Positions 43,576 through 57,378 of a DNA stretch of 64,000 bases are shown here, piece after piece. The stretch is from positions 62,001 through 126,000 of the forward strand of contig JAKCPB010000047.1 in NCBI GenBank assembly GCA_021442155.1, in the 5' to 3' direction. The first letter of the stretch is position 1. Each line of letters begins with the position of its first letter. The notes under the pieces are model-generated. The model saw only the letters and a program-made list of their open reading frames with translations, was not told where the DNA came from and made no database searches. Made by a program: the position numbers and the translations under genes. Source of the DNA: Cymbidium sinense. Lineage: Eukaryota > Streptophyta > Magnoliopsida > Asparagales > Orchidaceae.

Positions 43576-46500
43576 TGTTTAATTTTTTTTAGTGAATGTC
43601 TTATTATGTGTTTTAATTAATCCTAAGTTTAGATCAACTCTAAAAAACCTATCCAAAATGAAAAGTATTTTAAGATTAAGTAAACTGAAATAATATAACA
43701 AAACATACACCACTATATTTCTTTTCCAACATATATAACATGTATATGGATGAATCCTAAGAATATATATACATGCAAATGAGAATGTTTAACACATATT
43801 AATGTTGAATGCAAAGTAATATCACTTAAGAAAATTTAGATGCTTTATGATGCATGATTTTCATTAAGTAGAAAAGGATTAGTCTTTTATCCTTTATTCA
43901 TATGCACATGTGTATGTATGAAAGGCATAAGTGAGTATGATGCCATTGTTAGCACTAGGGGTGTAAGATAAAAGACCTACTTAGGGCTACTTAATTCCTG
44001 ACAACCCCAGGTTTGTCCAGACTAATATACCACTTTCTTTAAATACACATGTATGTACAAAAGAAATAAATGGAAAAAGAAAGATGAAAAAATTATATTC
44101 ATTTGATTTTTGGTTTGATTGTTTAATTTATATGTGTGAGTGTAAAGATCCCTCTTAAGTTATAACATGGAAGAGGATAAGAGTAGATTTTAAGCAAGTG
44201 TTATTTTCTTTTAAAAGAACTATACAATTTGTAAAACTTTTTCAAATCCATGTTAAGAAGAAAGAAAGGAAGCAAACATAAGACACATTTTTATATTCAC
44301 ATGCTAGCTTATAAATAAAGTATAAGTAGCTTACCTTTCAGTATTGATATTTGATTTATAGGTTTTAAAAATAATTTTGAATTTAATAGTGATAATAGCC
44401 ATTCATATTTTTTTACTTTAGGGAAAACATGCAATTTGACATAAAGAAACATTTCATTTTAATTTTGATTTTTAAAAGATATGGATGCATGAATTTCATA
44501 TGACATACACATTTAACATGTTAGGAAAGAAATAAAGTGATGAAAGCAATGTAAACTCATTCACCCTAATTATTTTCTAAAGATAATCTTATGAAATAAG
44601 ATAGTTCAAAGTGAATCAAAGTTTGTTTAATGTGATTTTTGTTTTGAAGTTGCTTTATGTTTGATTTAGGAAATGTGAAAGAATGTTTGCTGGTCCTAAC
44701 CCATTTCTCTTATATGTGAGTTAATTTAGTTTGTTCTTAGGATCATTAGGTGATTTTTCATATTTTGTTTAGGTTAAGGTGTGAATTAAGTGTGCTAATT
44801 ACCCCTTACCTACACCACCTTAGCATACTTAACCAACTAATTATGAGCCAATGATATGACATAAAACCACACAAGGAATTTAAATCAACAATGCACCTAA
44901 GAAGAAAAGGGCCTAATGCAATTGACTCATGATTAATGATTAACTAAACTAAGGGGTTTCATTTAAGTACTTTCATAATCCCTCTCACACATGTGAGTTG
45001 GATTTTGATTTCCTTAATGCACTTAAGTTATTGAACACCTACGCATCTACCCAAGATGAATTAGTTAAGTTCTAAAAGTTTTTATAATTTTATCAAATTA
45101 ATTAGGTAGATAATTAATGGATTAATCCTTAATTAAGTTTGGATTATGGAAGAAAGAGAGGGTTTAAGGAATAGTGTAAGGAAAATATCACAAAATTATT
45201 CCCTAAACCTCCTATTCACTTAAACAAACCTTAATTAACTCAATCAAGTAAACCACTGATTACACAATTAATTAGGCTTTATTACACTAGGAGAGTAATT
45301 AGAAATGAATCCAACAATTAACCTAATTACACCACTAATAAATCCCAAAGAAGTCATCCCACTAAATACACATGAGAAGTTTTAGATTAATTAGTGGAAT
45401 AATCAGAGAGTAATTAGCATAATTACATTCCCAATAAAACCAAAATTCAAAAGATAACACTATTTAAAATCCATCAAAATCAATTTTATAATATTCTACA
45501 TTTAATTATCTTTCATATGCAACTTACTTCATTTTTTTATTTTTCTACACTGTGATATGAATATCTAAAGTTTCCATGATTAATTAGATAATTTAATCTC
45601 CTAATTATAAAGCTAATCCTTCCAATGCCATGTGGAGGCTGACATAGTGAGCGCTTTCCACGTGGCACGATGGGAGAGGCTATTTAACTTGTCACATCAT
45701 AGCACCACATCAGCGATGCCACTACGTGCTTTCACCCGGTTCGTCCAATGATGGATCAGATGAATGAGATTAAATTTGCGGTTCTAAAGCATTAAAATGT
45801 TGGATCTACTTATTTTAATCATGGTCGTCCATCTAAAATGCGCGGATGGACGACCCATGATTCTCCTCTGATCTTCCCTGTGGGAGATGGTCACCATCAA
45901 TTTTCCAAGAGAAGATCCAGGCTTGATTGAGCTCGAATTGAAGCAAAATTCAACCCACACCATCACCATGCAAGGGAGATCACATCCAACAACTAAATTT
46001 TCATGAAGTAGAAATTCCATTCACAAAGGACCACCCACAACTAATCTAAGCTTGGTTTAATGGCTTACCTCACCGGAGGCTATCACCAGTGCTCGATTCC
46101 CTTGGAGAAGTTTTGTCTAGTGGAGACGAAGCTTTTTTAAAGCTTTGAGGCCTTGAGACTAGGTGGATCTTCCTAGAGGCCAACTTATCCTTCATTTGAG
46201 CTTGATCTTCGTCAAGAGTTCTCTTTCTTTGCCTTAGAAGCTTGGATGAAGGTTTAGGTTAGTTCAATTTGATCCTTTGAGGGAGCTTGCAAAATGAATT
46301 GGGTTGGTTTGGAGTATTGAGTGAAATGGATTTCAAGTAGAGCTCCCCCATTTTCAGTCTAGGAAAACTGAGAAAATGGAAATTCAAAATCACTCTAGGA
46401 AGATTGGGGAGGCTTGCAATGGCTTGCTCTAACTTTCCTAAACTCAATCAAATTAGAGAGTCATGAAATGAATTGCTAGCGGGAGATAGTGGAAGAGTGT

Positions 46501-48705
46501 CATGGGCTTGAAATGGGAGGAAAAATGATTACCATGTCGCCAATTTGAAGGGAGTGGTTAGTTTTGACCTTGGGTTTGGTTAGGTTGACCCAAACCCATT
46601 GGGTTAGGTGCACAACACTGACTAGTGCCCACTTGGTTCACTAAGAGGGTGCCAAGTGATTATGAAGAGCATTTGAACAAATTCCAAGTGAGTTTGGCCA
46701 AAATTTATCCTTTGTCCTAGGGCTAAACTAGTCATTTTGCTTGGATTTTAGTTTGAATATGTTTGGTATGATTGAAAAGTGGGTTGGGCCAAGTTTCAAT
46801 GGATTTTGAGTAGGTTTGATATAATTTGGCTCATGTTGACCCATTTAGGTCAAAATGGGTCAACTTGGGTCAAGTTGACCAATTGGTCAAACTGGGTCAA
46901 ACCAAGGGTTGGGTCTAGTTCATATGATCATTTTAAATGTGTTGGCAACTTTTGTTTGGTTCAATTTGGCTTGGTTTTGGTTTTGGGTTTGGTTCATTTG
47001 ATTTCATTTAGGTCAAATGTGTCAAGTTGACCAATTTGACCAATTTGACCAATTTGACCAATTTGACCAATTTGACCATTTTGACCCATTTGACCTATTT
47101 GAATTAGGTCATGGGTTGGTTTAGATTTCATTGGTCATTTAAAATAGATTGGTATCTTTGTTTCTAATCAATTTTGGTATAATTTGATTTTAGCTCAATA
47201 TGACCTTTTATGTAAAATTGGGTTCAAGTTCAATTGGGCTATGTTGGGTTGAGTTGGCAAATTGAGGTTTTGGTCAAGTTCAATAATCATTTTAGAATTA
47301 ATTTGACCCATTGTTTTCAATCAATTTGGCTTAGATCAAGTTTTGACACATTTTGGCTTTTTAGGTCAAGTTGGGTCAAGTGGCCAATTGGGCTAGGTTA
47401 GGCTCAAATGATGACTTAGTCAAGTTCAAACATTGATCATGAATGAACTTAGATCAATGGTTTCAATCAATTTGGTTTATGGTGGATTTTGGCTAGTTTA
47501 GGTTTCATTTTGGTCAAATGTTTACTTGGTCAACCCTTAGGTTTGACTTGGTTTGACCGAATTTGAGTGATTGATCATCTCACGATGATTATTGTTAATG
47601 ATGAGAGGCTTAGGTGGGTTTAGTTCAATCCAATTTGGCTAGCATTATAATTTGGCTCATAAGGGGAACTTTAGGTCACTTTGGGTCAAGTAAGCTTAAG
47701 TGGGTCAAATGGCTTGGTTAAAGTTTGATTTGAGTTTTATTGAACTCACATTTGGACTTCTGATTGAAATATAGACCCATTTGTAAGAGATTTGAAGTCA
47801 AATGGGTTTTGATTCATTTGACAATTTCAAGTTCAAAGGGTGAACATGAGTTTGACTTGGGTTTGAATTTTGAATTTAGTTTTGGTTTGGTGATTGATTG
47901 TAGGATTGATTGAACCGCGAAGAAAAATCAAGGGTTTGGCTTGATTTGAATTGGATTTGGCTAAGTTGAATAATTTGAACTTAAAAGCTTAGGTTGGATT
48001 TTGGTTGAATTTAATTTTAATTTTTGGGTTTAGTTTGATTGATTTGAATTTATATTTCATTTATATATGTGAATATAAATGAGAATATAAATGTATTGTG
48101 AGAAAGTTTCATGAGTTTGAATTGACTTGAACTTGATTTGAACTAAGTCCATGAGAGGGAATCAAAAGACATAGAAAATATTTTTGGATTTTGGATTTGG
48201 ATTTGGGTTTAGCTTCATTGATTTGAATTTATATTTTATTTATATATGTGAATATAAATGAGAATATAAATGAGTTATGAGAAAAATTCTTGAATTTGAA
48301 TTGATTTTTGCTAAGTCCATAAGAGGGAAATCAAAATTACTTTGGAAAGATTTTTGGAATTTGAATTGGATTTAAATCATGGGTTTCAATCATTTGGAAT
48401 TGATTCATGATTTGAGAAAATCCATTGAATTGATTCAAGGTTTGATTGAGAGTTGAAGTTGATATGAGTTTGTAGTTTGACTTGAAAGAAGGAAGTGAGG
48501 ATTTGGTTCATGCTATAGGGTAGACAAACTTTCCTAACACTTCTAAGGCATGACCTACCCCTATGGCAAACTCTTCTTAGTCTCTAGGGTTAGGTTGAGT
48601 GTCCACCTAATCACTTGATGTGTCTTAAGACTAAGGAACTCTTAAAGAGAAGTCTTATGTCTAAGGTGGAGGGGTTGAGAGCTCATCCTAAAAATGAGGT
48701 CAACA
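43576..48705 (-). repeat. LTR of element B (~5.1 kb)
   Basis: Colinear with 25189-30488. The inner end TGTTGACCTC lies at 48705. The outer end is less exact (TG near 43576, before AGTGAATGTC-TTATTATGTG). It contains the same TTGACC-dense part (46560-47560) and hairpins. The copies share order throughout but are diverged by many substitutions and indels. Confidence 0.6.
47027..47092 (+). repeat. 9-bp TTTGACCAA tandem repeat
   Basis: Six or seven units of TTTGACCAA, then TTTGACCATT and TTTGACCCA variants. A's LTR has only about two units here (28710-28725), so it expanded in B. Confidence 0.95.
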
Positions 48706-51700
48706 AAGGGCACCCAATAGGTATGGTGTGACTTACAAGGTACACCGCACATGTTGGTGTTGACTGAAATGATCAACAATACTGAATGATCACAAGAACT
48801 AACAAAAATAATCTACTGCTAACCTGAGGTGTAGAAGGAATCCAGAGCTTAGTGTAATGTGACTCTACTTATGTCAAAGACATAAGAGAGGGAAAGAAGA
48901 ATCCACTAGGGATAGAGTAAGTGAACTTTCCACTAGGGAAGCAGGTTCAAGTTATCCACAAAGGGGATGAGAGGTTTGATTTGAGTCACACTGGGGAGAG
49001 AAATAAATTTGATTTATTTAATTATGTTTTTTTTGACTCTACCGGGGAAAGAAAAGTGAACTCTCTGTAGGGGAGGCAAGTTCAAGTCATCCATTAGAGA
49101 GGAAGGGCTGTGAAATCCACTGAGGGATTAGAATTCTGAGATCTGCTAGGGAACTAGAAAGACTTGCATCTCACTGAGGAGAAGCAAAAGATTTTGATTT
49201 GGATTGATTAATTGTTTTGTTTGTTTCATTGGATTTGTTTTAGATTTTCTTAGATTTTGAGATGAGTCCTGTTGGTTTGCGATGGACTATACTGAGCAGG
49301 GGCCATGGTGTCCTTAATCTACTACAGATTTACCAATCCAAAGGGGTAATCCAAAGTAGGTATATCCAACCAAAGAAATTCCTTTTAGTATGCAACAGTT
49401 GTATTAAAAAGAAAGCATATTAGACTTAAATCCTCCAAAGTAGGGACCAGTTGTAGGGGTGATCTATTGGCAAGGCAATAGATCGAACCCGACCTAGGGC
49501 TGATTATTGAGAGAATGCCATTGGGGGACTGAAATCAGCTCAAAGATAGTCAAAGATTGATTTTATTTTTTTGGTTTATTTTGATTATGATGGATCCTAT
49601 CAATTTATGATGGACTACACTGAGTACGGGCCATAGAGGCCTAGACCAAACTCAGGTTCATCAGTCCAAAGGAAATAGTCTACCAACCACAAGGTAGGAT
49701 TAACCAACTAGAGGGATGCCTTGCTGTTTGCAGTGGTCAAGTGAGGAAGAAAGCGCAGGAACTCACATTTTCCAGAACAAGGAACCACTGGGGTGATTGG
49801 TTGGCAAGACAACAGATCAAACCCAACCTAGGGCTGACTTTTGAGTGAATGTTGTTGGGGGACTTAAATCAGCTTAAATATTGTCAAAAGTAATTTTATT
49901 TTTTAATTTGTTTTGATGGATTCCATTGGTGTGCACTGGATCACACTGAGAAGAGCTTATATCAGCCTAAACTAACTCAGATTTATTAAACCAAAGAGAA
50001 TAAGTTCCCGGCCGATGGGAGGACTACCCGACCAAAGGGGTGCCTTTTGGTTTGCAATGATCAATTTAGGTGAAGAATGCTTGGGGACTCACATCTTCTA
50101 CTTCAAAAGACTACTGAGGTGACCAGTTGCTTTGGACAATAAATTAAACCCGACCTAGGGCTGCCCGTTGATTTGTGAAAGTCATGCTAGAAAGAATGCA
50201 TCATAGTCTTACATCTTCCAAAGTGGAATGACTGTTGGGGCAACCTGCTTGTGGAAAAATAGATTTAACCCAACATAAGGGTGACTACGGAGTGAGTACC
50301 GACCCGAGGATTTATATTAACTCAGGTAGTCAGGCAATTCCTATAGGGAGTTCTGCTGGCACTGCCTTAAAGATAGGATGCTTGCTTAGGAAAAGGGGCC
50401 ATTTTGGGACTGAAATTCCTAATCCACAAGCGAATTAATTTTGTTTGTTTGTTTAGTTTGTTTATTGTGGACCTTGTTAGTTTATGAGGGATCAAACTGA
50501 GAAGGAGCTTATATTAGCCTAGACCTATCTCAAATTTACTAAACCAAGGGAGAATCTGTGCATCCGTTGAACAAATTCTCCAACCACAAAGGTGGCTACT
50601 ATAAAAGGGGGACTGTCCAATCCAAGAGTAACTCGGGTAGGGTCTAAATGAGGTCGCAAAGGACGTGATCCAAATAGAATGCTCGCAGGGAGAGGGGCTG
50701 CTAAGGGCTTAATCCAAAACCTTGGAGAAGATGACATGGCTAGTCATATATCAAATAGGTATTCAGTGGACAACTCAAGGAGAAAGCTCGGGGACTCATA
50801 TCTGTTAAGAGTGGTGTACTCATCGGGTGAGTCAGTATAGCAAATATCAACCAACCTAAGGTGCCCATCAATTTACAACAATCAGCCTAGGAAGAAATCT
50901 CAGGAACTCACATCCTCCTATAACGGAACTGATTGCTGGGATAGTCTATCTTCGGCTCAACAGGTGATATTTGACCTAGGGAGACTACTGAGTGAATGCC
51001 ACTGGGGGACTTATATTGACTCAAAAGTAGTTAAGAAGAAAGGAGCCTCTGGGGGACTCACGCTAAACCTTAAATATGCTCGACCGAGTTAGTGCATGGT
51101 AGTCAGTTCAAGAAGAAAGTATAGGGACTCGCATCTTCTTAAATAATATTAAGTCGAGGTAGCTTACTAACTAAGCAGTGAAGACTACCAAACTAACAAG
51201 GTGCTCGTTAATTTGAATGGTTAAATTAGGAAGAAAGTGTAAAGACTCACATCCTCCAACAAATGACCAATGGGGTGACATACTAGCAAGGTAGCATGTA
51301 GACCCGATCTAGAGCAGTTAATGAGTGAGTACCATAGGGGGCTTGCTCCCACATCAAAATAGCTTGAGAAGAAAACATGTATTTATTATTGTGCTTGTGT
51401 AAAGGAGAATAGGAAACTGCTTTGGTTCTCATATACCTATCCTAAAAACACGCTGGGGAATTTGAGTGAAATGGTGCCACGGATGGCAACCAAAAATTCC
51501 CACTAAGAAAGGATGCCACTCAGGTTCTCTTACACATAATGTAGTTGTGCTAGTCAAAATAGGATGCCTCTTGGGTTCTCTCACACCTATTCTAATAGCA
51601 TTGGGAGATTGTGTTTGTGTTGTAAAAAAGGGATAAGATGCCATTAGGGGACTCTTACACCTAACTTAGACACATCATGGCAGATTTGTAAGACAAGCAA

Positions 51701-51830
51701 ACAATGCTTCGAAAGAAAGAAGATTTTGATGAAATGGAATCAAATTTTTATTGATTGATAGAATTATTTTCAAAACATGATTTTTATGGGTACTATTTCT
51801 TTAAACAAACCCCTTTAGTTGGAAGCATCA
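48706..51830 (-). repeat. Noncoding modular repeat region between integrase and LTR, element B
   Basis: Same modules and order as 30489-33544. GGGGACTCACATCTT-type blocks occur near 50083, 50790, 50903, 51125 and 51245. GGTTTGCGATGGACTATACT-type blocks occur near 49270 and 49600. The tail has GGATGCC-CTTGGGTTCTCTCA units near 51510-51660. Confidence 0.8.
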
Positions 51831-53010
51831 GGTGTTCCCCTTTACAATCGATAAGTTGATAAATTCCTCCTTAATAAGCATTCTTTATGAGATAGGGGCC
51901 TTCCCAAGTGGGTTCAAACTTGCCTCCCATCTTTTGATGGGCAATAATTGGTCTCCTTAGGACTAACACATGTTCTACTACTTGGAAATACCTAGGGTGG
52001 ACCAGCTTATTGTGAGCTTGAATTAATTTAGACTTGTATAACTTGAGGTTCTAGCACGCCCGTAGGTGACTCTCCTCCAAAACTTTGAGCTCTTCTAGCC
52101 GCAACTTTGAATTATGCTCTGTAGTGATCTTGCTGCCCAATGTTACCCAATTCTAAAGGTAGAATGGCTTTGGACCCATACACTAAGAAAAATGGGGTAG
52201 ATTGAGTTGGGGTTTGGTATGTGGTGCGGTAGGCCCACAAGGCTTCAATTAACTGCTCATTCCACTGCCGCTTGTTGTCATTAAGAGTCTTCTTTTATAT
52301 ATTGATGAGAGTTTTGTTAAATACTTCTACTAAGCCATTTACTCTGGGATAGTATATGATGGAGTATCTCCAATCTATACCATATCTTCTAGAAAAGCTA
52401 TTGATCTTGGTGCTTTTGAATGCAATACCATTATCAGATATAATTCATTGAGGCACCCTAAACCTATATACGATATGATTCTTGAAAAATTAAAGCACAT
52501 GCTGAGCTATGACCTCTCTGAGTGGGATTTCCTTCGCCCACTTGGAAAAGTAGTCAGTGACAGCTAAGATGAATCGATTTTCCTTGGAAGAAGGAGGATC
52601 GATAAGGCCCATAATGTCAGTACCCCAACACTCAAATGGCCATGAGGCCAATGTAAAGTGTAGAATGTTGGGTGGTTAATGTAAGATCACACCATGTACT
52701 TGACACTGATGGCATCTTCTAGCTACATCCATGCAGCCTATAATCATCGAAGGCCAATAGTATCCTAGTCTCTTGATCTTCGTCTTCTCTTTAGACGGAT
52801 TGATACACTTCACATAGACCTAAATGTACCTTGATTACAATGCCATGGGCTTCATGTTTACATAAAAAACTTAACCACATTTGGTCAAAGGATCATCAGT
52901 ATAGGGTGCCATCAATAAGTGCATAGGAGAGAGCTCTGTGTTTCACATGTGGGCTTGTGACTTTTCTTGAGGTATTTTGCCGGTGTTCAAATAGTCTATG
53001 AATGGTTGCC
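51831..53010 (-). pseudogene. Integrase, element B
   Basis: Minus strand, in several frames: KHEAHGIVIKVHLGLC-EV (zinc region), an AVTDYFSKWAKEIPLREV-like first Asp motif, IISDNGIAFKSTKINSF (second Asp) and YPRVNGLVEVFNKTLI. The catalytic Glu is kept in the last, unlike A. It goes on to ALWAYRTTYQTPTQSTPFF and VYGSKAILPLE. Stops and shifts are frequent, so no product is expected. Confidence 0.8.
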
Positions 53011-53011
53011 T

Positions 53012-53560
53012 CTAATCCAGCTCCTTGTCCTTATAGGCACCGAAAACCTCCCCTTCAAGAGAAAGTCTATCGATGAGTTCATCATCAATACATGATAGGA
53101 CTTGTCTATTTTGAACCCTATTTTGGAATGGACTCATCTTTCGAACATCCAATTCTTTGGAAAGTTTGGCTAAAGCATCTGCTACTTCATTCTCTACTCG
53201 AGGAACCTTGCAGATGGTGACTTCAGGGATTTGGGCCAACAACTTCATGGTATACTCGTGGTAGTGACGAAGCTTGGGTTTGAGAACCTTGTAGGACCCG
53301 ACAATCTGGTTGATGACCAACTGAGAATCCCTAAAATGTTGATGCTCTTGACACACACTATGATAGCTAACTCTAGACTAGCAATCAAAGCCTCATACTC
53401 AGCTTCATTATTGGTGCAGGGGTTAGAAAGATAGTATGAGAATCTCATCATATCACATTCTAAGGTTAAGAGGACTATTCATACCCCTACCTTTCTTGGA
53501 AAAGTAGATCATGGTGCTTCTCCTTTATGAAAAGAAGCTGTACCATCAACATACATCTCC
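53012..53560 (-). pseudogene. Second RNase H, element B
   Basis: Minus strand: VDGTASFHKGE-like start, MRFSYYLSNPCTNNEAEYEA with LIASLELAIIV (catalytic Glu in NNEAEYEAL), then a one-base shift into the DSQLVINQIVGSYKVLKPK frame, HEYTMKLLAQIPEVTICKVP, and NEVADALAKLSKELD (final Asp). This is better kept than A's copy at the C-terminus. Confidence 0.85.
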
Positions 53561-54060
53561 CATCAACGGTTGTCAACCTCCCCTAAGTTCATGATTTTCT
53601 CATCAGGGAGATCGTCACTAAGTGGAGAATTAGCAGGAAGTGGGTGTACCGCTAAGAAATTCGCTAGTACTTATCATTTTACCACACGGAGGGGAAAAAT
53701 GTGATATCAAACTACGAGAGAATCATGGACCATTGTGCTAAATGTCCAGATATTGTTGGTCATGTCATAAGATACTGCAATAGATTTTTTCTGGAAATCA
53801 AGTTCACCTTAAGAGAAAGCATATAGTGTTGTAGCTTTTGAGAGGTGAAGATCGAAGCTAGGCAATGTTTCTTAATAGGTGGGTAGTTTGCTTCAACTGA
53901 GATTAGATGATGATTAAGGTAGTAGAGAGCACTCTCCTTCCCTTCATCATTGGCTTGGATGAGTGGCTTGCCCGGGATAAGGGCTACTAGAACTAGAGGC
54001 TTTACCAAATACTGCTTGATACCTTCAAGGCATGCTGACACTTGTCATCCGACTTGAACT
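53561..54060 (-). pseudogene. RT-linked RNase H, element B
   Basis: 53760-54041 is open on the minus strand and contains GIKQYLVKPLVLVALIPGKP, ESALYYLNHHLISVEANYPP and KKHCLASIFTSQKLQHYML. The first Asp motif is deleted: A's TAALDDSLGALL equivalent is missing, with an apparent in-frame junction at about IPGKPLIQANDEG. Confidence 0.8.
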
Positions 54061-54925
54061 TGGCATCCTTTTTGGCAAGTGCTGAGAATGGCTTGCATCT
54101 CCCTGATAGGTTGGAGATAAAGCATCTTAGATACACCAACCATCCTTAGAAAGATCTGAGTTGAGTTAAACTCTTAGGAGGTGGCATTTCTAAGATAGCT
54201 TTAATTTTTTTTGGATCTATTTATATTCCCCAATGTTGGATAACAAAACTAAAGAACTTCCCTGAAGCTACTTTGAATGCACACTTTAGGGGGTTCATTT
54301 TGAGGTTATATTATCTTAAAAGTTCCAAAACTACTCTCAAGTCAAAGAGTTGGTCTTTCTTTTCTCTGCTCTTGACTATTAGATCATCAACATAGCACTC
54401 AACCTGATTATGGATGAGTTTGTTGAAGATCTTAGTCATGGCCTGTTAGTATGTAACGCCAGTATTTTTAAGGCTGAAAGGCCTGATCCTATAACAATAG
54501 ATTTCGATCAGGGTTTGAAAAATAATGTTTCTTTCATCCTCAGGGGCCATCTTTATTTGGTTATAGCTAGATGACTCATCCATGAAGGAGAAAATTGCAT
54601 GAGATAAGGCAATGTCTACCATTAACTCTGGTATAGGAAGAGGAAACTCATCCTTAGGACATGCCTTGTTTAAATTCTTAAAATCAACGCATATGCAAAT
54701 TTGGCCATTCTTTTTTCTTAACTAAGATGACACTGGCTAACCAGGTAGGGTATTTTTCTTCCTTAATGAAACCAGCATCGATCAGTTTCTTGATTTCAGA
54801 AATGACCTGTTGTTCGATTTCTAATCGCATATGTCTAGGAGCTTGCTTGATAGGGTAGTGCTAGGATCTATTGCTAGTTTGTGGATTGCTATGTCAGGAG
54901 GTAATCCTGGCATTTCTTCATAGCT
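54061..54925 (-). pseudogene. Reverse transcriptase, element B
   Basis: Minus strand: an AGFIKEEKYPTWLASVILVK-type start, a SYNQIKMAPEDERNIIFQT block and QVECYVDDLIVKSREKKDQ with YVDD at about 54382-54397. Then come CAFKVASGKFFSFVIQHW, LDPKKIKAILEMPPPKSL and LIYL-MLYLQPIREMQAILS. Frameshifted in places, with the catalytic YVDD intact. Confidence 0.85.
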
Positions 54926-55930
54926 TCATACAAAATAGTCCTTAAACTCAATCAATAGCCTAACTGAGTCATTTATTTCTTCTTCATTCAACAACGAACT
55001 TATGTATGTTAGGCATGAGTTTTCTTCTGTCCCGAGGTTGATTTCTTTAAGCTTGTCAATTGTTGAATTGATCTCCTCTTCAAATTTTGGCGGTGCCTCT
55101 TTGATTTGGAGATCATCTAGATCATCTGAGATTTCTAAACACACATCCTCATAAGAGTTGGTTTGGTGTGAAAAGAACCTATCAGACTCCAAATGGTTGG
55201 TGACAACTAAGTAATGTTTATCATCGACTGGACACACTATACCGAATCCTAGTCCTGATCTTGATTGTGCTTCCCTACAAGTACTATTCTAAAGATTTTC
55301 AATGTATTCTGGCATGTGCTTAGACCATGTATAAGGAATCAAATCCTTCTTTGCTAGATTAATAAAACAAGGCGAATTCCAATCAAAAGGAAATTTCATT
55401 AATTCTTTGTATGAATTTTTCTCATGTTCTACATCGACTTCATGACTTGAGGATGAAGATCCCAAAAGAATCTCTTCAGCTTCATATCCTTGGAAGGTTG
55501 AGGGGATTCCTTAACTACTAAACCTTCAGCTTTTTGGGATGAAAGTGAGGTTAAAGCTAAGGTTCCCAGCTGGTGTCTGATAGTTTCACATAAATTTAAT
55601 TCAAACACTTTTCTTTGACTGGAGGCTCAATCTTCGTCATTGTTTGGCTCGAGTGTCACCTCCAAGGAAACCCACTGAGAGGGGTTGGCTAGTATGCTAA
55701 TCACATTAGACTCTTCCTCTGAGCTGGATTCCAAGTCTATGTGAATAGTAGGGGCACTCCTATGAACTGAAACATATCCCCTATTGGCTGAAGGCCAACC
55801 AGAGGATCTTCTAACTCTAAAATTGTCTTTGCTTCTGCCTATGCCTCTGCCTGATGGAGGTTGAGTCATCCTACCCATATGTCCATATGATGGAATGAGC
55901 TGTGGGTGGATTGTAATATGTGGCTCCACT
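54926..55930 (-). pseudogene. Protease-RT linker, element B
   Basis: Open pieces at 54926-55237 (starting MCPVDDKHYLVVTNHLESDR and ending RLLIEFKDYFV) and 55627-55929 (Ser/Gly/Arg-rich, with an acidic DLESSSEEESN run). They match A's linker. No catalytic motif is expected in this part. Confidence 0.75.
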
Positions 55931-56015
55931 TCTTCCTCGATTTCCTTTTCTTATTGACTTGGACTTTCATTTTTCTTTTTTTTTAATGTTTCTTTTTATT
56001 TTTCTTTTTATTCTT

Positions 56016-56500
56016 TTACTTTTGCATTTGCATTTGAATTTGATCAAGTTCATGAGAAAATGTGTTTTGAGAAAGATAGTAGGTTGCATCCTCATAAATC
56101 TCAATCTCTATAACTGAAAATGGCTTTTCATCACCTTTGATGTAATACGCAATGTCGTTGTTTCTAAACTTGATGCACTGATAGAGGGAGGATGGAATAA
56201 TCTTGTTCTGATGTATCCAAGGCCTATCGAGCAAAGTTGTGAATGAAGTATTCAAATCAATTATGTAAAACTTAGCTTCAGTCTTCCAGTCATCTATCTC
56301 CAAGGGTAACATTATGGAACCTAAAGCCCTCTCACCTTGCTCATTAAATTCTCTCAACATCATCCGATCTCCTCGAAGGGTAGAGATGTCGATCCTCAAG
56401 TAGGCAAGAGTCTTTAGAATCATAATGTTCATCGATACACCTGGATCAATGAGAACTCTAGCAAGTCTGAGTTGGCCCATGTCCACTGTAATGTAGAGGG
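56016..56500 (-). pseudogene. Retropepsin-type protease, element B
   Basis: Minus strand, 156 open codons. GQLRLARVLIDPGVSMNIM carries the active-site Asp, with DPG where most retropepsins have DTG or DSG. Then come IDISTLRGDRMMLREFNEQG, the strand GSIMLPLEIDDWKTEAKFYI, IDLNTSFTTLLDRPWIHQNK (flap and LLGRPW-type motif) and the GDEKPFSVIEIEIYEDATYY tail. Processes gag-pol in intact family members. Whether DPG is natural in this lineage or a mutation cannot be told here. Confidence 0.8.
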
Positions 56501-57378
56501 GACGGTTGTGTCCATTTCCCTCATATGTTGGTGTTTATTTATAAAAGTGATCCCTTGGGCTTCCTTGGTATAATGTGCCTCCTCTCCAATAGTAATCAGC
56601 TGAGCTAAGCATATTTCAGGATAAAAAAAAAGCCTTGATTAATGACTCCCTCATCTCTTTGGATAAGATAAGGGCATCATATATGCTTAGCTTAGATGAC
56701 AACATTCTTAGGCAAGAGAGGACATTGTAGTCCACATTGGGCTGGTCCTCCATAAGCATATCTAGGGTGGAGCATCTTATTGAGGGTCTTCTTGATCCTC
56801 TGCATCGATGACTTGTTTCCCTCTATCTTGAGGTGATTCCCTAGGAGGTAGAACCTTGCCACTATGAAGGTTGGCATATGTGATCTCTTGTGGCAAGTTA
56901 GTGGAAGATTCTACCTGCTCTTTAGGCTTATCTACAGCTTCTTCTATGGGACCCTTGGAATCAGATGATTCTAAGTCTATTTCAAGAGGTGAACCCAAAG
57001 ATTCAAAGAAGGAAATTCTAACTCTGAATTAGAAAGAGGAAGATCAGAATTATTATAGTTGTTATTTAGACTTGAAGAGTTATCATTAGGAATAAAAGTA
57101 GACAACTCATCAGAAATGACACAGATATAGAAACTAGTTTTATTCTTTGATTCTTTATGTTTTGGAGGAGGTACATAGTAGAAGTCAAGCAAAGTAAGAG
57201 GGGTGATGAGTTTGGTGCCCCCAACCGCTGATACTAGAGTTCTACTAGTAGAAGAAGAGATAGCTGAAGTAGAGGTGCTCACTGATGTAATAGCTACAAT
57301 TGTGGACTAGAGTCTGGACTCGATCGGTGGTTGGGCTACTTGGCTATCTCGGGCTGGCCTAGACTACTGCTGATGCTG
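56501..57378 (-). pseudogene. Gag-protease connecting region, element B
   Basis: Broken minus-strand frames at 56692-56998 and 56977-57282. They are rich in Ser, Asn and Glu (for example SDLPLSNSELEFPSLNLWV), contain a PLTLLDFYYVPPPKH segment, and have an RIKKTLNKMLHPRYAYGGPA stretch. No catalytic domain. Confidence 0.65.
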
